From assembly GCA_013178185.1 (NCBI GenBank), contig JABLXC010000002.1, positions 124,001-188,000 on the forward strand: a stretch of 64,000 nt of DNA, written 5' to 3'. This DNA is from Anaerolineae bacterium. GTDB taxonomy: Bacteria > Chloroflexota > Anaerolineae > Anaerolineales > Anaerolineaceae. Made by a program: the position numbers and the translations under genes. Under the pieces are notes generated by a model, which worked only from the letters and a program-made list of their open reading frames with translations, was not told the origin of the DNA and did not search any database. Of the stretch, positions 54,205 through 63,326 are shown in pieces (the first letter of the stretch is position 1; every line of letters starts with the position of its first letter).

Positions 54205-55137
54205 ATGAAAATCGCTAACGATGTCACCGAGTTAATTGGAAATACCCCCCTGGTGCGGTTGAACCGCCTGGTTGAAGGCAATCATGCAGATGTTGTGCTG
54301 AAATTGGAATTCTATAACCCGGCTCATAGCGTCAAGGATCGGATTGGCGTCTCTATGATTAAGGCTGCCGAAAAGGCAGGTTTGATCAAACCGGATACCA
54401 TCGTCCTGGAACCGACCAGTGGGAACACGGGAATTGCCCTGGCAATGGTTTGCGCTGCCCGGGGTTACCGCTGCACTCTGGTCATGCCTGAGACAATGAG
54501 TCAGGAGCGCCGTATACTGCTGCGCGCTTATGGCGCTGAGCTGGTGTTGACGCCCGGCAGCGAGGGTATGGGCGGCGCGATCCGCAAAGCTCAAGAGATG
54601 GCCGCAAGCGACCCGCGTTACTTCATCCCGCAGCAATTTGAAAACCCTGCCAACCCGGAGATTCACCGCCGCACGACCGCCGAAGAGATCTGGCGTGATA
54701 CCGATGGGAAAGTGGATATCGTCGTTTCTGGGGTTGGCACCGGCGGCACGATTACCGGGGTCGGTGAGGTGCTCAAGGCTCGCAAGCCCGATGTTCGCAT
54801 GGTTGCGGTTGAACCGGACGCTTCCCCTGTACTTTCGGGGGGAGAAAAGGGGCCGCACCCGATTCAGGGGATTGGCGCTGGTTTTGTGCCAGCAGTTCTG
54901 AACACAAAGATCTACGATGAAATTATCCGGGTGAAAGCTGAGGACGCGTTTCAAACCGCCCGGCTGCTCGCAAAACAGGAAGGCCTGCTGGTGGGGATCT
55001 CCTCCGGCGCGGCAACCTGGGCAGCTTTGCAGGTGGCGCGCCGTCCAGAGAATGCTGGCAAGCTGATTGTGGTCATCATCCCATCTTTCGGCGAGCGTTA
55101 TCTCAGCACGCCTCTTTTTGCTGACCTGGCAGGTTAA
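54205..55137 (+). CDS. cysK: Cysteine synthase A
   Basis: PLP enzyme joining O-acetylserine and sulfide into cysteine. 310 residues. PLP Lys44 lies in [19 protein letters not shown] is the substrate loop, [16 protein letters not shown] the phosphate loop. It is followed 27 bases later by cysE, whose product makes its substrate, so the pair forms a complete cysteine branch. Confidence 0.96.
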   Translation: MKIANDVTELIGNTPLVRLNRLVEGNHADVVLKLEFYNPAHSVKDRIGVSMIKAAEKAGLIKPDTIVLEPTSGNTGIALAMVCAARGYRCTLVMPETMSQERRILLRAYGAELVLTPGSEGMGGAIRKAQEMAASDPRYFIPQQFENPANPEIHRRTTAEEIWRDTDGKVDIVVSGVGTGGTITGVGEVLKARKPDVRMVAVEPDASPVLSGGEKGPHPIQGIGAGFVPAVLNTKIYDEIIRVKAEDAFQTARLLAKQEGLLVGISSGAATWAALQVARRPENAGKLIVVIIPSFGERYLSTPLFADLAG

Positions 55138-55164
55138 CGCTTTGGTCAAAAGGCAGAGAAAATT

Positions 55165-55923
55165 ATGTTCCAATGGTTAAAACATGACCTTGAAGCCGTT
55201 TTCGAGCGCGATCCGGCGGCGCGCACCCCTCTTGAGGTGATTCTCAGCTATCCTGGTGTGCATGCGGTTTTCGGCTATCGTATTGCCCATTGGCTGTGGG
55301 TGCACCACTTTAAGCTACTGGGGCGGCTGGTCTCTTTTTTCTTCCGGTTTCTGACCGGCGTCGAAGTCCACCCCGGCGCGAAAATTGGCTCCCGGTTGTT
55401 TATTGATCACGGCATGGGCGTGGTGATTGGCGAGACCGCTGAAGTAGGGCGGGATGTGACGCTGTATCATGGCGTTACATTAGGTGGGGTGAGCTTGCAA
55501 AAGGGCAAACGCCATCCCACCATCGAAGATAACGTTGTGATTGGCGCAGGCGCAAAGGTTCTAGGCGCCATCACTGTGGGCAAGGGCAGCCGCATCGGCG
55601 CGAACGCTGTGGTTGTGAAAGATGTACCCGCCAATTCGGTCGTCGTGGGCGTTCCTGGTCAGGTGGTTGTGCGCAGCCAGCCGAGCGCAGCGGCGCCGGA
55701 TTTGAATCACGATAAGCTTCCCGATACCATCGGCATTGCCCTGGCTTCTTTGATGGAGCGGGTGGAGCTATTGGAAAAGGGGTTGGGCGCCTATGCCAGC
55801 GCGCCATTGGCGCTTGAGACTGTACTGGCGGGCGGCAATGGAAACGGCCATAAAGAAACGCCTCCCCATCACCCCCATGCTCCTGATCACGGCTTGTGGC
55901 GCGGGGAAGATTTTATGATTTGA
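55165..55923 (+). CDS. cysE: Serine O-acetyltransferase
   Basis: Makes O-acetylserine from serine and acetyl-CoA. The hexapeptide left-handed beta-helix (about 60-170) shows [20 protein letters not shown] and LYHGVTLGG. At 252 residues it is close to the usual length, with an extra C-terminal tail (about 175-252) rich in His and Gly ([11 protein letters not shown]). In other bacteria the CysE C-terminus docks in CysK; the usual terminal Ile is present (FMI). Confidence 0.95.
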   Translation: MFQWLKHDLEAVFERDPAARTPLEVILSYPGVHAVFGYRIAHWLWVHHFKLLGRLVSFFFRFLTGVEVHPGAKIGSRLFIDHGMGVVIGETAEVGRDVTLYHGVTLGGVSLQKGKRHPTIEDNVVIGAGAKVLGAITVGKGSRIGANAVVVKDVPANSVVVGVPGQVVVRSQPSAAAPDLNHDKLPDTIGIALASLMERVELLEKGLGAYASAPLALETVLAGGNGNGHKETPPHHPHAPDHGLWRGEDFMI

Positions 55924-55941
55924 GGCACGTGAACAGCTTAG

Positions 55942-55979
55942 AAAAGACCTCCGGAAAGTCGAACAACCAGAGGTCTTTT
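55942..55979. terminator. Bidirectional terminator between cysE and the CAP gene
   Basis: AAAAGACCTC (55942-55951) and GAGGTCTTTT (55970-55979) are exact complements with an A-run on one side and T-run on the other, so both convergent transcripts could end here. Confidence 0.88.
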
Positions 55980-55984
55980 TATTG

Positions 55985-57043
55985 CTATGGTTCCTTTGTG
56001 GGATCTTTTGGCGGTTCTTTGGCGCCGGGTTTAGAACGCAGCAGGTGATTGGCCAGAACGGTAACCAGCCCTAGCCCGCAAATGGCCACCAGGCTGATCC
56101 CGAACCAGCGCCGGTCGAACTTTGGTAAGGTCACCAGCGGCTGGCTCGTTGGCGTGGGTTCCAATGTGGCTGTGCGGGTTGGCCGGGTAGGTTGCGGGGT
56201 AAATGTAGGCCGAGGAGTGCGAGTGGCGGGGCGCGGCGTGATGGTGATGGTGGGCGTGAGCGTTGGCGTGAAGGCTGGCCGCACCAATAACTTCTGGCCG
56301 ACATAAATCACAGGGTTTGGGGTTGGCAGGCCGTTCAGTGCAGCAAGCTGGTCGGTCGTCTGTCCGTATGCTGTGGCAATTGACCAGAGCGTCTGGCCGG
56401 CTTCAACAATGTGTACGATCGAACCGTTCTCCAGAGGAGTCGCCGCGACGACAGTTTTGATGACCTCCGCGCTGGGCGAGGGGGCAGCGCTGCCCCTGGT
56501 GACTGCGGTCGCTGCGGGGGAAGCGACTGTCTGACTGCCGCCAGTTGTGCAATGATCAACGGTATAGTAAACTAGCCCGTCGCTCCCGATTGCGGCTCCT
56601 GCGCCAATGTCGGAAAATCTTGAATTGAGCAGTACCAGGTTGCGATGCTGGTAATCGTTCCAGATCACATTAACGATGTAGTCAACCGTTGTTGCCGCCT
56701 GCGCCACAGCCACAGCTTCGTCACAAATCACGCTGTCGCCGCTGCCATAACCGGCCGCCAGGGCGCGGTCGGTTTCGCTGCTGCCGCCCGAACCAGTATG
56801 GGACCACGATCCGATGGAAGCCTGGTATTGCGAATGAAGCTGGGCGGCGGACATCAGCGCGTTATTGATTTGCAGCGCTGGTAACCCGTTTGCGTTACGC
56901 AAGTTGTTGATTGCCGCGATCAAATTATAAGGGCTGGGCGGCGTGGATTGCGCCATCACCGCCGGTTGAGGGAAGGGGAGAAGAACCAGCAGGATCAGAA
57001 TGGCTGCCGCCAGCAAGGTGGTGAAGAGAGGCTTGTCTTGCAT
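55985..57043 (-). CDS. CAP-domain and LysM surface protein, paralogue A
   Basis: A 352-residue surface protein. A signal-like helix (about 8-30) is followed by a CAP/SCP domain (about 38-165) with LHSQYQASIGSWSH and VYYTVDHC. A LysM domain (about 210-255, VEAGQTLWSIATAYGQTTDQ) comes next, then a Thr/Pro-rich stalk (about 258-305), and a C-terminal membrane segment (about 318-336). It is anchored by its C-terminus, with the LysM bound to the wall. It lies 19 bases after paralogue B. Confidence 0.85.
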   Translation of the reverse strand: MQDKPLFTTLLAAAILILLVLLPFPQPAVMAQSTPPSPYNLIAAINNLRNANGLPALQINNALMSAAQLHSQYQASIGSWSHTGSGGSSETDRALAAGYGSGDSVICDEAVAVAQAATTVDYIVNVIWNDYQHRNLVLLNSRFSDIGAGAAIGSDGLVYYTVDHCTTGGSQTVASPAATAVTRGSAAPSPSAEVIKTVVAATPLENGSIVHIVEAGQTLWSIATAYGQTTDQLAALNGLPTPNPVIYVGQKLLVRPAFTPTLTPTITITPRPATRTPRPTFTPQPTRPTRTATLEPTPTSQPLVTLPKFDRRWFGISLVAICGLGLVTVLANHLLRSKPGAKEPPKDPTKEP

Positions 57044-57062
57044 GGGAGAAGATTATAACCGA

Positions 57063-58034
57063 TCACGCCCCCGGTTTTTGCCCACCCCGCAGCGTCGTGA
57101 TCAGAATTGCCAGCAAGCCGAGCACGCTGATGGCGACCACAGCAATTCCTAAGGCGCGCGAATCTTCGCTGCCTAAGGAGGGGATTCTCGGCAAGAGGGG
57201 GGGCGGGGTTGCTGTCGGCTCGATGGTCATGGTTCGAGTCGGGCGAGGGGTAAAGGTGAATTTTGGCGTCTTGGTGGGCGGGAGAGGGGTCTGGCTGGGG
57301 ATCAGGGATGGTGTGGGCGTAAAAGCCAGCCGAACGACGATCTTTTGCCCGGGGTAAACAATTGGTTTTTCCACAGAAATTCCAGGGTTCAACGCCGCCA
57401 GATCGAGGATCTTGACACCGTACGCGATAGCGACGTTCCACAAGGTTTGGCCAGGTTGAATAACGTGGATGATGGAGCCATCTTCTGCCGGGGTTGCAGT
57501 TTGCATGGGGTTAACCGGTGCAAGTGTGGGCTGCGGGCTGGCGCTGCCGGAACTGCCCGGAAGCTGGGTCTGGCGGTAGTTGGTGGTCTTTCCTGTATTC
57601 TTGACATCCAGTGTGTAGTACACAACGCCGTCTTTTACTGCCACACCGGCGCCTACCAGCCCTTCTGTATACCCGACGACTGTGTTCGTGTGTAGGTCGT
57701 CTGCCCATTGGGTGTATACCACGTATTGGGGAGAGGCGTTCAGGCCGCCGCCTATGTTTTCGGCGGTGATTCCGTCATCTGCCGGGCTGCTGCCATCTTT
57801 CCGGGTGTGTGTGAATACGCCGATGGTGGCCATATAGTCAGAATGTTCCTGGGCGATTGCCATCAGGGCGCCATCTACCTGGTAGGGAGGCAGACCAAAG
57901 GAAGCTCGCATTTCGTTTACGGTGTTGATAAGGTCTGATGCACCCCATGTTTGCGCGTGGACGCTTTCCGGCTGTGCGGGAGCGAGACAAACCAGACTGA
58001 TCAGGATCAGGGAAACAGATAAAAAAAGACGCAT
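57063..58034 (-). CDS. CAP-domain and LysM surface protein, paralogue B
   Basis: A 323-residue protein with the same order of parts as its neighbour: signal peptide (1-27), CAP domain (about 32-155, EHSDYMATIGVFTH and GVVYYTLDVKN), LysM (about 188-235, IQPGQTLWNVAIAYGVK), Thr/Pro stalk (about 238-280) and C-terminal membrane segment (about 295-315). The pair is an evident tandem duplication. Function is probably cell-wall related; the CAP domain's activity is unknown. Confidence 0.85.
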   Translation of the reverse strand: MRLFLSVSLILISLVCLAPAQPESVHAQTWGASDLINTVNEMRASFGLPPYQVDGALMAIAQEHSDYMATIGVFTHTRKDGSSPADDGITAENIGGGLNASPQYVVYTQWADDLHTNTVVGYTEGLVGAGVAVKDGVVYYTLDVKNTGKTTNYRQTQLPGSSGSASPQPTLAPVNPMQTATPAEDGSIIHVIQPGQTLWNVAIAYGVKILDLAALNPGISVEKPIVYPGQKIVVRLAFTPTPSLIPSQTPLPPTKTPKFTFTPRPTRTMTIEPTATPPPLLPRIPSLGSEDSRALGIAVVAISVLGLLAILITTLRGGQKPGA

Positions 58035-58087
58035 TCGGTTTGAATTATAACCGGATGTGAGCTGATTTTTTGTGAAATCTGACCATA

Positions 58088-59443
58088 TTAGAAACGCTGC
58101 CGGATTCTTTTCGTAAGTCCTTCTGAGGCGGCCTGCATATCTGCGACCACAGCCTGCTCAGAAAAGTTTAATAGCTTTCCCTGATCGAGCAGCTTTTTCC
58201 CATTGATGAATACCGTGAGCACGTCGCTCTGGTTGGCGGAATAGACCAGGTTTGTGATGGGGTCGTGGACAGGGGTATTATGGAGATTGTGCATGTTGAT
58301 GATGGTAATATCTGCCTTCTTGCCCACCTCTAAAGACCCGATTTCTCCCTCTAAGTTTAAGCTTTCCGCGCCTTTTATGGTCGCCATTTGCAAGGCCTGG
58401 TACGATGTGACTGCGACGGGGTTATAGTTGACCACCCGGGGCAATATGGTGGCCAGTTTCATGCTTTCGATCATATCCTGGTTGTTGTTGGGCGCATCTG
58501 TGCCCAATGCAACCCTCAGCCCTTTTTGCAGCATCTCTTCTACAGGGGCAATACCGGATGCCAATAAGAGGTTACTGGCCGGGTTGAAAATAGCCGTTGC
58601 CCCGTGATCGCGCAGAATTTCAATTTCTCTGGAGGTCAGGTGGACAGCGTGCACGGCATGGAAGTCCTTGCCCATCACACCCAGAGATTCGAACGCTTCG
58701 ATGATGGTCATTCCATAACGTTTTTTGATGGTTTCCACTTCGAAGCGCGCTTCGGCTGTATGGGTGTGCATCCCAACATTGTAGTGCCGGGCGAGCTGCC
58801 ACACTTTTTGCACGGAGGAGGCTGTGGAATATACCAGATTGACGGGGCTAACCCAGACCGAGAGCCGCCCGTTACCTGCGCCGTGCCATTTTTCGATGAT
58901 CCGCCGGTATTCTGCCAGGACCTCATCCTCAGGTTCCATGAAGTCTTCGGGAATGTCATGTGGAATATCATGATAGCCGCGGGCGATTGTTCCCTTGATG
59001 CCACTGTCTATGATGCCTTGCAAAAGAGAATCAATGTTCCCTTTTTTGTAACGGGGTGAATAATAATTGTCTACCAGGTACGTCACGCCGCTCTTGATGT
59101 TTTCCAGGCAGCCTGCCAGGGCGCCGATATAGGCATCTTCGGGTTGGATTTCGATCAATCCCGGCCAGGTGGCCTGAATGAGCCATGCTTTTAGCTCCCG
59201 ATCCATGCCCAGGCCGCGCATGAGGTAATAAGCGTTGTGTGTGTGGGCGTTGATCAGACCTGGAATGACAAGATCCCCTTTGGCATCGATGACCTCGTCA
59301 AAGATTTCGAGCGGTTGTTTGAGCGTATTTTTATCCCCGACCCAGGAAATATGCTCGCCATCAATGATCAGTGAACCCTCAGGATAAATTGCATCGGTTG
59401 GATCTACGGTTACGATGTGGGCGTTCGTAATCAGAGTTTTCAA
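58088..59443 (-). CDS. Amidohydrolase of the TrzA/SAH-deaminase group
   Basis: A 451-residue metal-dependent hydrolase or deaminase. Metal ligands: His67 and His69 in INAHTHN, the later His in MHTHTAEAR (about 224-232), VHAVHLTS and GTDAPNNNQDM (about 315-325). The group deaminates adenosine derivatives or hydrolyses triazines; the exact substrate is not readable. The start is TTG at 59443, with GAGGGATC upstream. Confidence 0.85.
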   Translation of the reverse strand: MKTLITNAHIVTVDPTDAIYPEGSLIIDGEHISWVGDKNTLKQPLEIFDEVIDAKGDLVIPGLINAHTHNAYYLMRGLGMDRELKAWLIQATWPGLIEIQPEDAYIGALAGCLENIKSGVTYLVDNYYSPRYKKGNIDSLLQGIIDSGIKGTIARGYHDIPHDIPEDFMEPEDEVLAEYRRIIEKWHGAGNGRLSVWVSPVNLVYSTASSVQKVWQLARHYNVGMHTHTAEARFEVETIKKRYGMTIIEAFESLGVMGKDFHAVHAVHLTSREIEILRDHGATAIFNPASNLLLASGIAPVEEMLQKGLRVALGTDAPNNNQDMIESMKLATILPRVVNYNPVAVTSYQALQMATIKGAESLNLEGEIGSLEVGKKADITIINMHNLHNTPVHDPITNLVYSANQSDVLTVFINGKKLLDQGKLLNFSEQAVVADMQAASEGLTKRIRQRF

Positions 59444-59573
59444 TGTTGATCCCTCATGAAACTGATCAAGAATAATTTCTCTCCAACCTGTTTGGCTTGG
59501 GTGTGTAATCCCCGCAAGCAGGTTGAGAAGTCAGTCGTTTTCTGGAAACGGTTTTCCGAGCGCGGCGGGAGCC

Positions 59574-59987
59574 TTAGCTTAACTTCTCTCCGGGGTTACG
59601 CCCCATTGCCTCTGCGGCTACCAAAAAGTCTGCTGCGGCGATCATCCCGATAATATCGCCGGTTTCATCCTGAACCGGTAAATGATGAATGTGATTGTCT
59701 CGCATGATGGCAGCGCATTGCTGTAGCGTCATTTCGGGTGAAACGGTGATGAGCGGCGAGGTCATAATTTCTTTTACCCTTGTTTCGCGCGGGTTGCGCT
59801 CTTGAGCGACGATCTTGTCGCTGATATCTCGTGAGGTGACGATGCCGTAAGCGTGCTCGCTTGTCTTTCGGACAATCAGACTCTGGATATATCGGCGGCG
59901 CATGATTGCCAGCGCTTCCGATACGGTTGCGTCTGGATCAATAAAGACCACCAGGTCCATCATCCAATCGTGCACTTTAAACTGCAT
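59574..59987 (-). CDS. CBS-domain pair protein
   Basis: A 137-residue protein of two CBS motifs (about 8-60 and 75-128), a pair that binds adenosyl nucleotides. It opens with VHDWMMDLVVFIDPDATVSE and has a clear second copy, MTSPLITVSPEMTLQQCAAI. There is no attached enzyme or transporter. It could regulate a partner in response to ATP or AMP. Confidence 0.88.
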   Translation of the reverse strand: MQFKVHDWMMDLVVFIDPDATVSEALAIMRRRYIQSLIVRKTSEHAYGIVTSRDISDKIVAQERNPRETRVKEIMTSPLITVSPEMTLQQCAAIMRDNHIHHLPVQDETGDIIGMIAAADFLVAAEAMGRNPGEKLS

Positions 59988-60138
59988 CTCCTGGGATCTC
60001 CTTTCTGGGTTGTCAATTGATCGGTTGATACGGATTATCAGCGAGTTCTGAGCTTTTTATCAGTATAGCAGAAACAAAGTGAAACACAAGCCGCCTCACT
60101 TAGGGGGCTGATCTCATTGGCTGATGGGCTTGGCATAA

Positions 60139-61455
60139 TCAAATGGTTTGGGGAACTGGCGTTTTATCTGGTTTGGTTTCCAACGAGATGATTTCGCTGC
60201 CATCATCATAAGTTAATAGTTCTCCATAACGACCCCAGTTAATAAGCGTTTCAATCTGGCTATCGGTTTTATCAGGAGGAAATTCCAGGCTTAAAGCGGT
60301 TTGAATTACATTCCACTTTAATTGATGTTTCTCTGCATTGCTCAGCATCTTCAATAACCATTGCATTAGAGGTAGCCGCCGAGCACGGGATGCAAATATT
60401 TCCTTCCGCGCCAGGATGCTGGCCTCTGCAAAGGTTTGCCCCAAAGGAGTTATCTCAATATCGCCTTTGGCAATGGAAACAAATCCAAACAATTCTGCTG
60501 CCTCGGCAAGGCTAAGCAGGTGGTCAGAATCAATGCCCAATTCGTCTTCTAAAAGATAAATATCATGTTTGGTTTGTTCGAATTCATCAAGATGTTCCAA
60601 CAAGCCAGTTAAGTCGCTGATTGCAATTTCTGGCAGGTAGCGTGTATACCCGGCTTCGCCTGGCGCTGTACCCAATTCCTCTTGCTCTGATTGGGTTTGC
60701 CCCGCCAGAATTGCATATACCTCGTCTACGTGTAGTTGGAATTCCGAAGATTTGCGCTGGCGTGGGTGGGGTAGATCTATTTTATGTTCGGCAATGATCC
60801 GCCCTGGCTCTTTATCCATCACGATAATCCGATCGGCCAGAAAGACAGCCTCTTCTATGTTGTGGCTGACCATGAGAATAGATTGGGTAGGAATCTTGCC
60901 TTCGGTCCACAACTCCAATAACTCGCTGCGTAATGATTCGGCGCTCAGGACATCCAGGGCTGAGAAAGGCTCATCCAAACAAAGCAGCTCTGGTTCAACT
61001 GCCATAGCGCGGGCAAATCCAACTTTCTGTCGCATGCCTCCTGATAATTCACGTGGGTAAGCGGACTCAAATCCGTCCAGACCTACGCGATCCAATAGAT
61101 CCTCTGCTTTGCGTGTGCGTTCTGGCTCTTCAATGCCCTTCACTTTAAGAGCAAGCAAGACGTTTTCTAACACGTTCAGCCAGGGAAATAAGGCGAAAGT
61201 TTGGAAAACTATCGAGGCATAAGGATTGATGCCATTTAATGGTTTGCTGCGATATAGCACGTTCCCTTGAGAAGCTTCTTGTAATCCGGCAATGATGCGC
61301 AGCAGTGTGCTCTTGCCGCATCCAGAAGGGCCCAGCAATGCTACAAATTCGCCCACTGATAGATTTAAATTAATATCCTCAAGAGCAGTAAATCGGCGCA
61401 TCTTGGAGCCGTAAACTTGATAAACATTTTTTAGTTGAAGTAATGTTTCGCCCAT
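60139..61455 (-). CDS. Nitrate/sulfonate-type ABC ATPase with AAA-associated C-terminal domain
   Basis: A 438-residue protein. The ATPase (about 1-255) has GPSGCGKST, the SGGMRQKVGFARAM signature and LLCLDEPFSALD. The C-terminal part (about 285-420) matches the AAA-associated domain found in some NitT/TauT ATPases. ATG at 61455 is five bases from the permease stop, so it is coupled to it. No substrate-binding protein gene is in the window. Confidence 0.88.
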   Translation of the reverse strand: MGETLLQLKNVYQVYGSKMRRFTALEDINLNLSVGEFVALLGPSGCGKSTLLRIIAGLQEASQGNVLYRSKPLNGINPYASIVFQTFALFPWLNVLENVLLALKVKGIEEPERTRKAEDLLDRVGLDGFESAYPRELSGGMRQKVGFARAMAVEPELLCLDEPFSALDVLSAESLRSELLELWTEGKIPTQSILMVSHNIEEAVFLADRIIVMDKEPGRIIAEHKIDLPHPRQRKSSEFQLHVDEVYAILAGQTQSEQEELGTAPGEAGYTRYLPEIAISDLTGLLEHLDEFEQTKHDIYLLEDELGIDSDHLLSLAEAAELFGFVSIAKGDIEITPLGQTFAEASILARKEIFASRARRLPLMQWLLKMLSNAEKHQLKWNVIQTALSLEFPPDKTDSQIETLINWGRYGELLTYDDGSEIISLETKPDKTPVPQTI

Positions 61456-61460
61456 CCCGA

Positions 61461-63185
61461 TTATTCCATGCGGAATTTTTCTTCGGCCAGTAAGTATAGT
61501 CGTTTCCATAATAAACGGTTGATCAAAACGACCACCAGAACCATTGTCAGTGTGGCTGCCAGTAACAATGGATAATTGCCAAATGCGGTGGCGTGAGCAA
61601 TAAGTGAACCGATCCCCATCACAGAAAGAGCCTTCCCGCCAAAATTTTGATACTCAGCTACAATGCTGGCGTTCCATGCGCCTCCGCTTGCAGTGATCGC
61701 GCCGGTGATCAAATAGGGGAAAATAGCGGGCAAAATTAAGATGCGCCAGCGTTGCCAGGGGGTAAGTTGCATCAATTGGGCGGTGTATTTCAGGTCTTGA
61801 GGGATCGCACTGGCGCCTGCGATAACGTTGAATAACAGATACCATTGCGTTCCCATTAACATTAAAATGACTGCTGCCAGATTTAATCCGCCTGAAAGAT
61901 TCACCACGAATAAAAGGATCACCGGAAAGAGGGCGGTAGCGGGTATAGAGGCGGTTACCTGTACAATTGGCTGTAGAAATGCCGCCAGGCGTTGATTGGT
62001 GCCGATTGCAACACCCAGCGGAACGGTCCAGGCCAAGGCGATCGTCATGGCAATGGTAACCCGCAACAAAGTGATCAGTGCGCCGATCCAAATCTGAGTC
62101 CACTGCCCAAAAGGAATCATGATTAACATTTGCCCAGCCCGGTAGAGAGCGTAAAGAACACCGAGTGAAAATATAGTCGTTAATGCTATTAGCGACCATA
62201 AATGTGATTTTCGTCCTGTGGGAGGTTCTAAAGGCATTGGGAATTGGCGAAGCATAACACGGTCAATGAATTGACTTATTGGTGAGAGAATACGTTTGGA
62301 GAGCCAATTCGCGATACGTCCGTTGCTAATTAGATTATAAAACCAGGAGGTAGGGGGATTATCATTTTCGACCATTTCAACTTTGAAACGATCAGACCAG
62401 GCAATAAGAGGCCGCCAGACCAATTGATCGAGAATGATTACCGTCAAAATAAGCGCTCCTAATCCCCAGCCAATTGCAGCATAGTCGCTTTGGTTGGCTG
62501 CTTCATGAAGATAAGCTCCCAAGCCCGGCAGGCGAAAATCAAGCGAACCAACCGTAAATATCTCTGCTGCCATGAGAAAAAACCATCCGCCGGCCCAGGA
62601 CATCATACTATTCCAGACGAGGCTGATCATTCCGAAAGGAAGTTCAAGGTTTTTGAATTTTATCCAGGAATTTAACCGGAAAATCAAACTGGCTTCGCGC
62701 AATTCTTTTGGAATCGTAACCAATGACTGATACCAGGCAAAGGTTAAATTCCAGACCTGGCTGGTAAAGATAAGCACGATCGAGGCTAATTCAGCGGCTA
62801 TTGCTTCAGGGAACACCGCGCTTAGGCTGAGCAGCACTACCGGTAGAAAGGAGAGGATAGGAACACTTTGTAATACATCTAACAAGGGTATAAGCAATTG
62901 TTCTGCACGCCGGTGATAGGCTGCTAAGTGCCCGTAGATGAGTGTAAATAGCATTGAAAGCGCATAGGCGGCTGTCATTCTCCCGACGGAGAGAACAGCA
63001 TACCATGGCAAGTTTGACGGAGAAAGCGAAATATCCGGTCCCGAAATAACTGTTGGAGCGTCGAATGCCAGCCGAGCACCCACATACAACGACACAACAA
63101 TCAATACAACAGCGATTAAATCACCCCATGTGAATGATTGGCTGCTGCGATGCGTCGTGTGAAAGAAACGAGAGTTTGGCGTCAT
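61461..63185 (-). CDS. ABC permease, two transmembrane domains fused
   Basis: A 574-residue permease of the NitT/TauT type with two homologous halves. The N-half (about 20-280) and C-half (about 345-570) each carry an EAA-loop region: WIKFKNLELPFGMISLVWNS and WQRWRILILPAIFPYLITGA. One polypeptide so supplies both membrane domains. ATG at 63185 is used; GTG at 63275 is an in-frame alternative that adds 30 residues. The start has no ribosome site but a TATATT box just upstream. The substrate is unknown. Confidence 0.85.
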   Translation of the reverse strand: MTPNSRFFHTTHRSSQSFTWGDLIAVVLIVVSLYVGARLAFDAPTVISGPDISLSPSNLPWYAVLSVGRMTAAYALSMLFTLIYGHLAAYHRRAEQLLIPLLDVLQSVPILSFLPVVLLSLSAVFPEAIAAELASIVLIFTSQVWNLTFAWYQSLVTIPKELREASLIFRLNSWIKFKNLELPFGMISLVWNSMMSWAGGWFFLMAAEIFTVGSLDFRLPGLGAYLHEAANQSDYAAIGWGLGALILTVIILDQLVWRPLIAWSDRFKVEMVENDNPPTSWFYNLISNGRIANWLSKRILSPISQFIDRVMLRQFPMPLEPPTGRKSHLWSLIALTTIFSLGVLYALYRAGQMLIMIPFGQWTQIWIGALITLLRVTIAMTIALAWTVPLGVAIGTNQRLAAFLQPIVQVTASIPATALFPVILLFVVNLSGGLNLAAVILMLMGTQWYLLFNVIAGASAIPQDLKYTAQLMQLTPWQRWRILILPAIFPYLITGAITASGGAWNASIVAEYQNFGGKALSVMGIGSLIAHATAFGNYPLLLAATLTMVLVVVLINRLLWKRLYLLAEEKFRME

Positions 63186-63326
63186 GTGAAAATATACTGG
63201 AATTGATTGATTGCCTGGAGGTTTAAGTTTGAAAAACAATGATCCAGGTTTATCGCTATTGTCTAACCATGACACCTACCCTGGTATGTCGGACAGTTTC
63301 TCTGGGAAAAGATTTTCTGAAGAATA

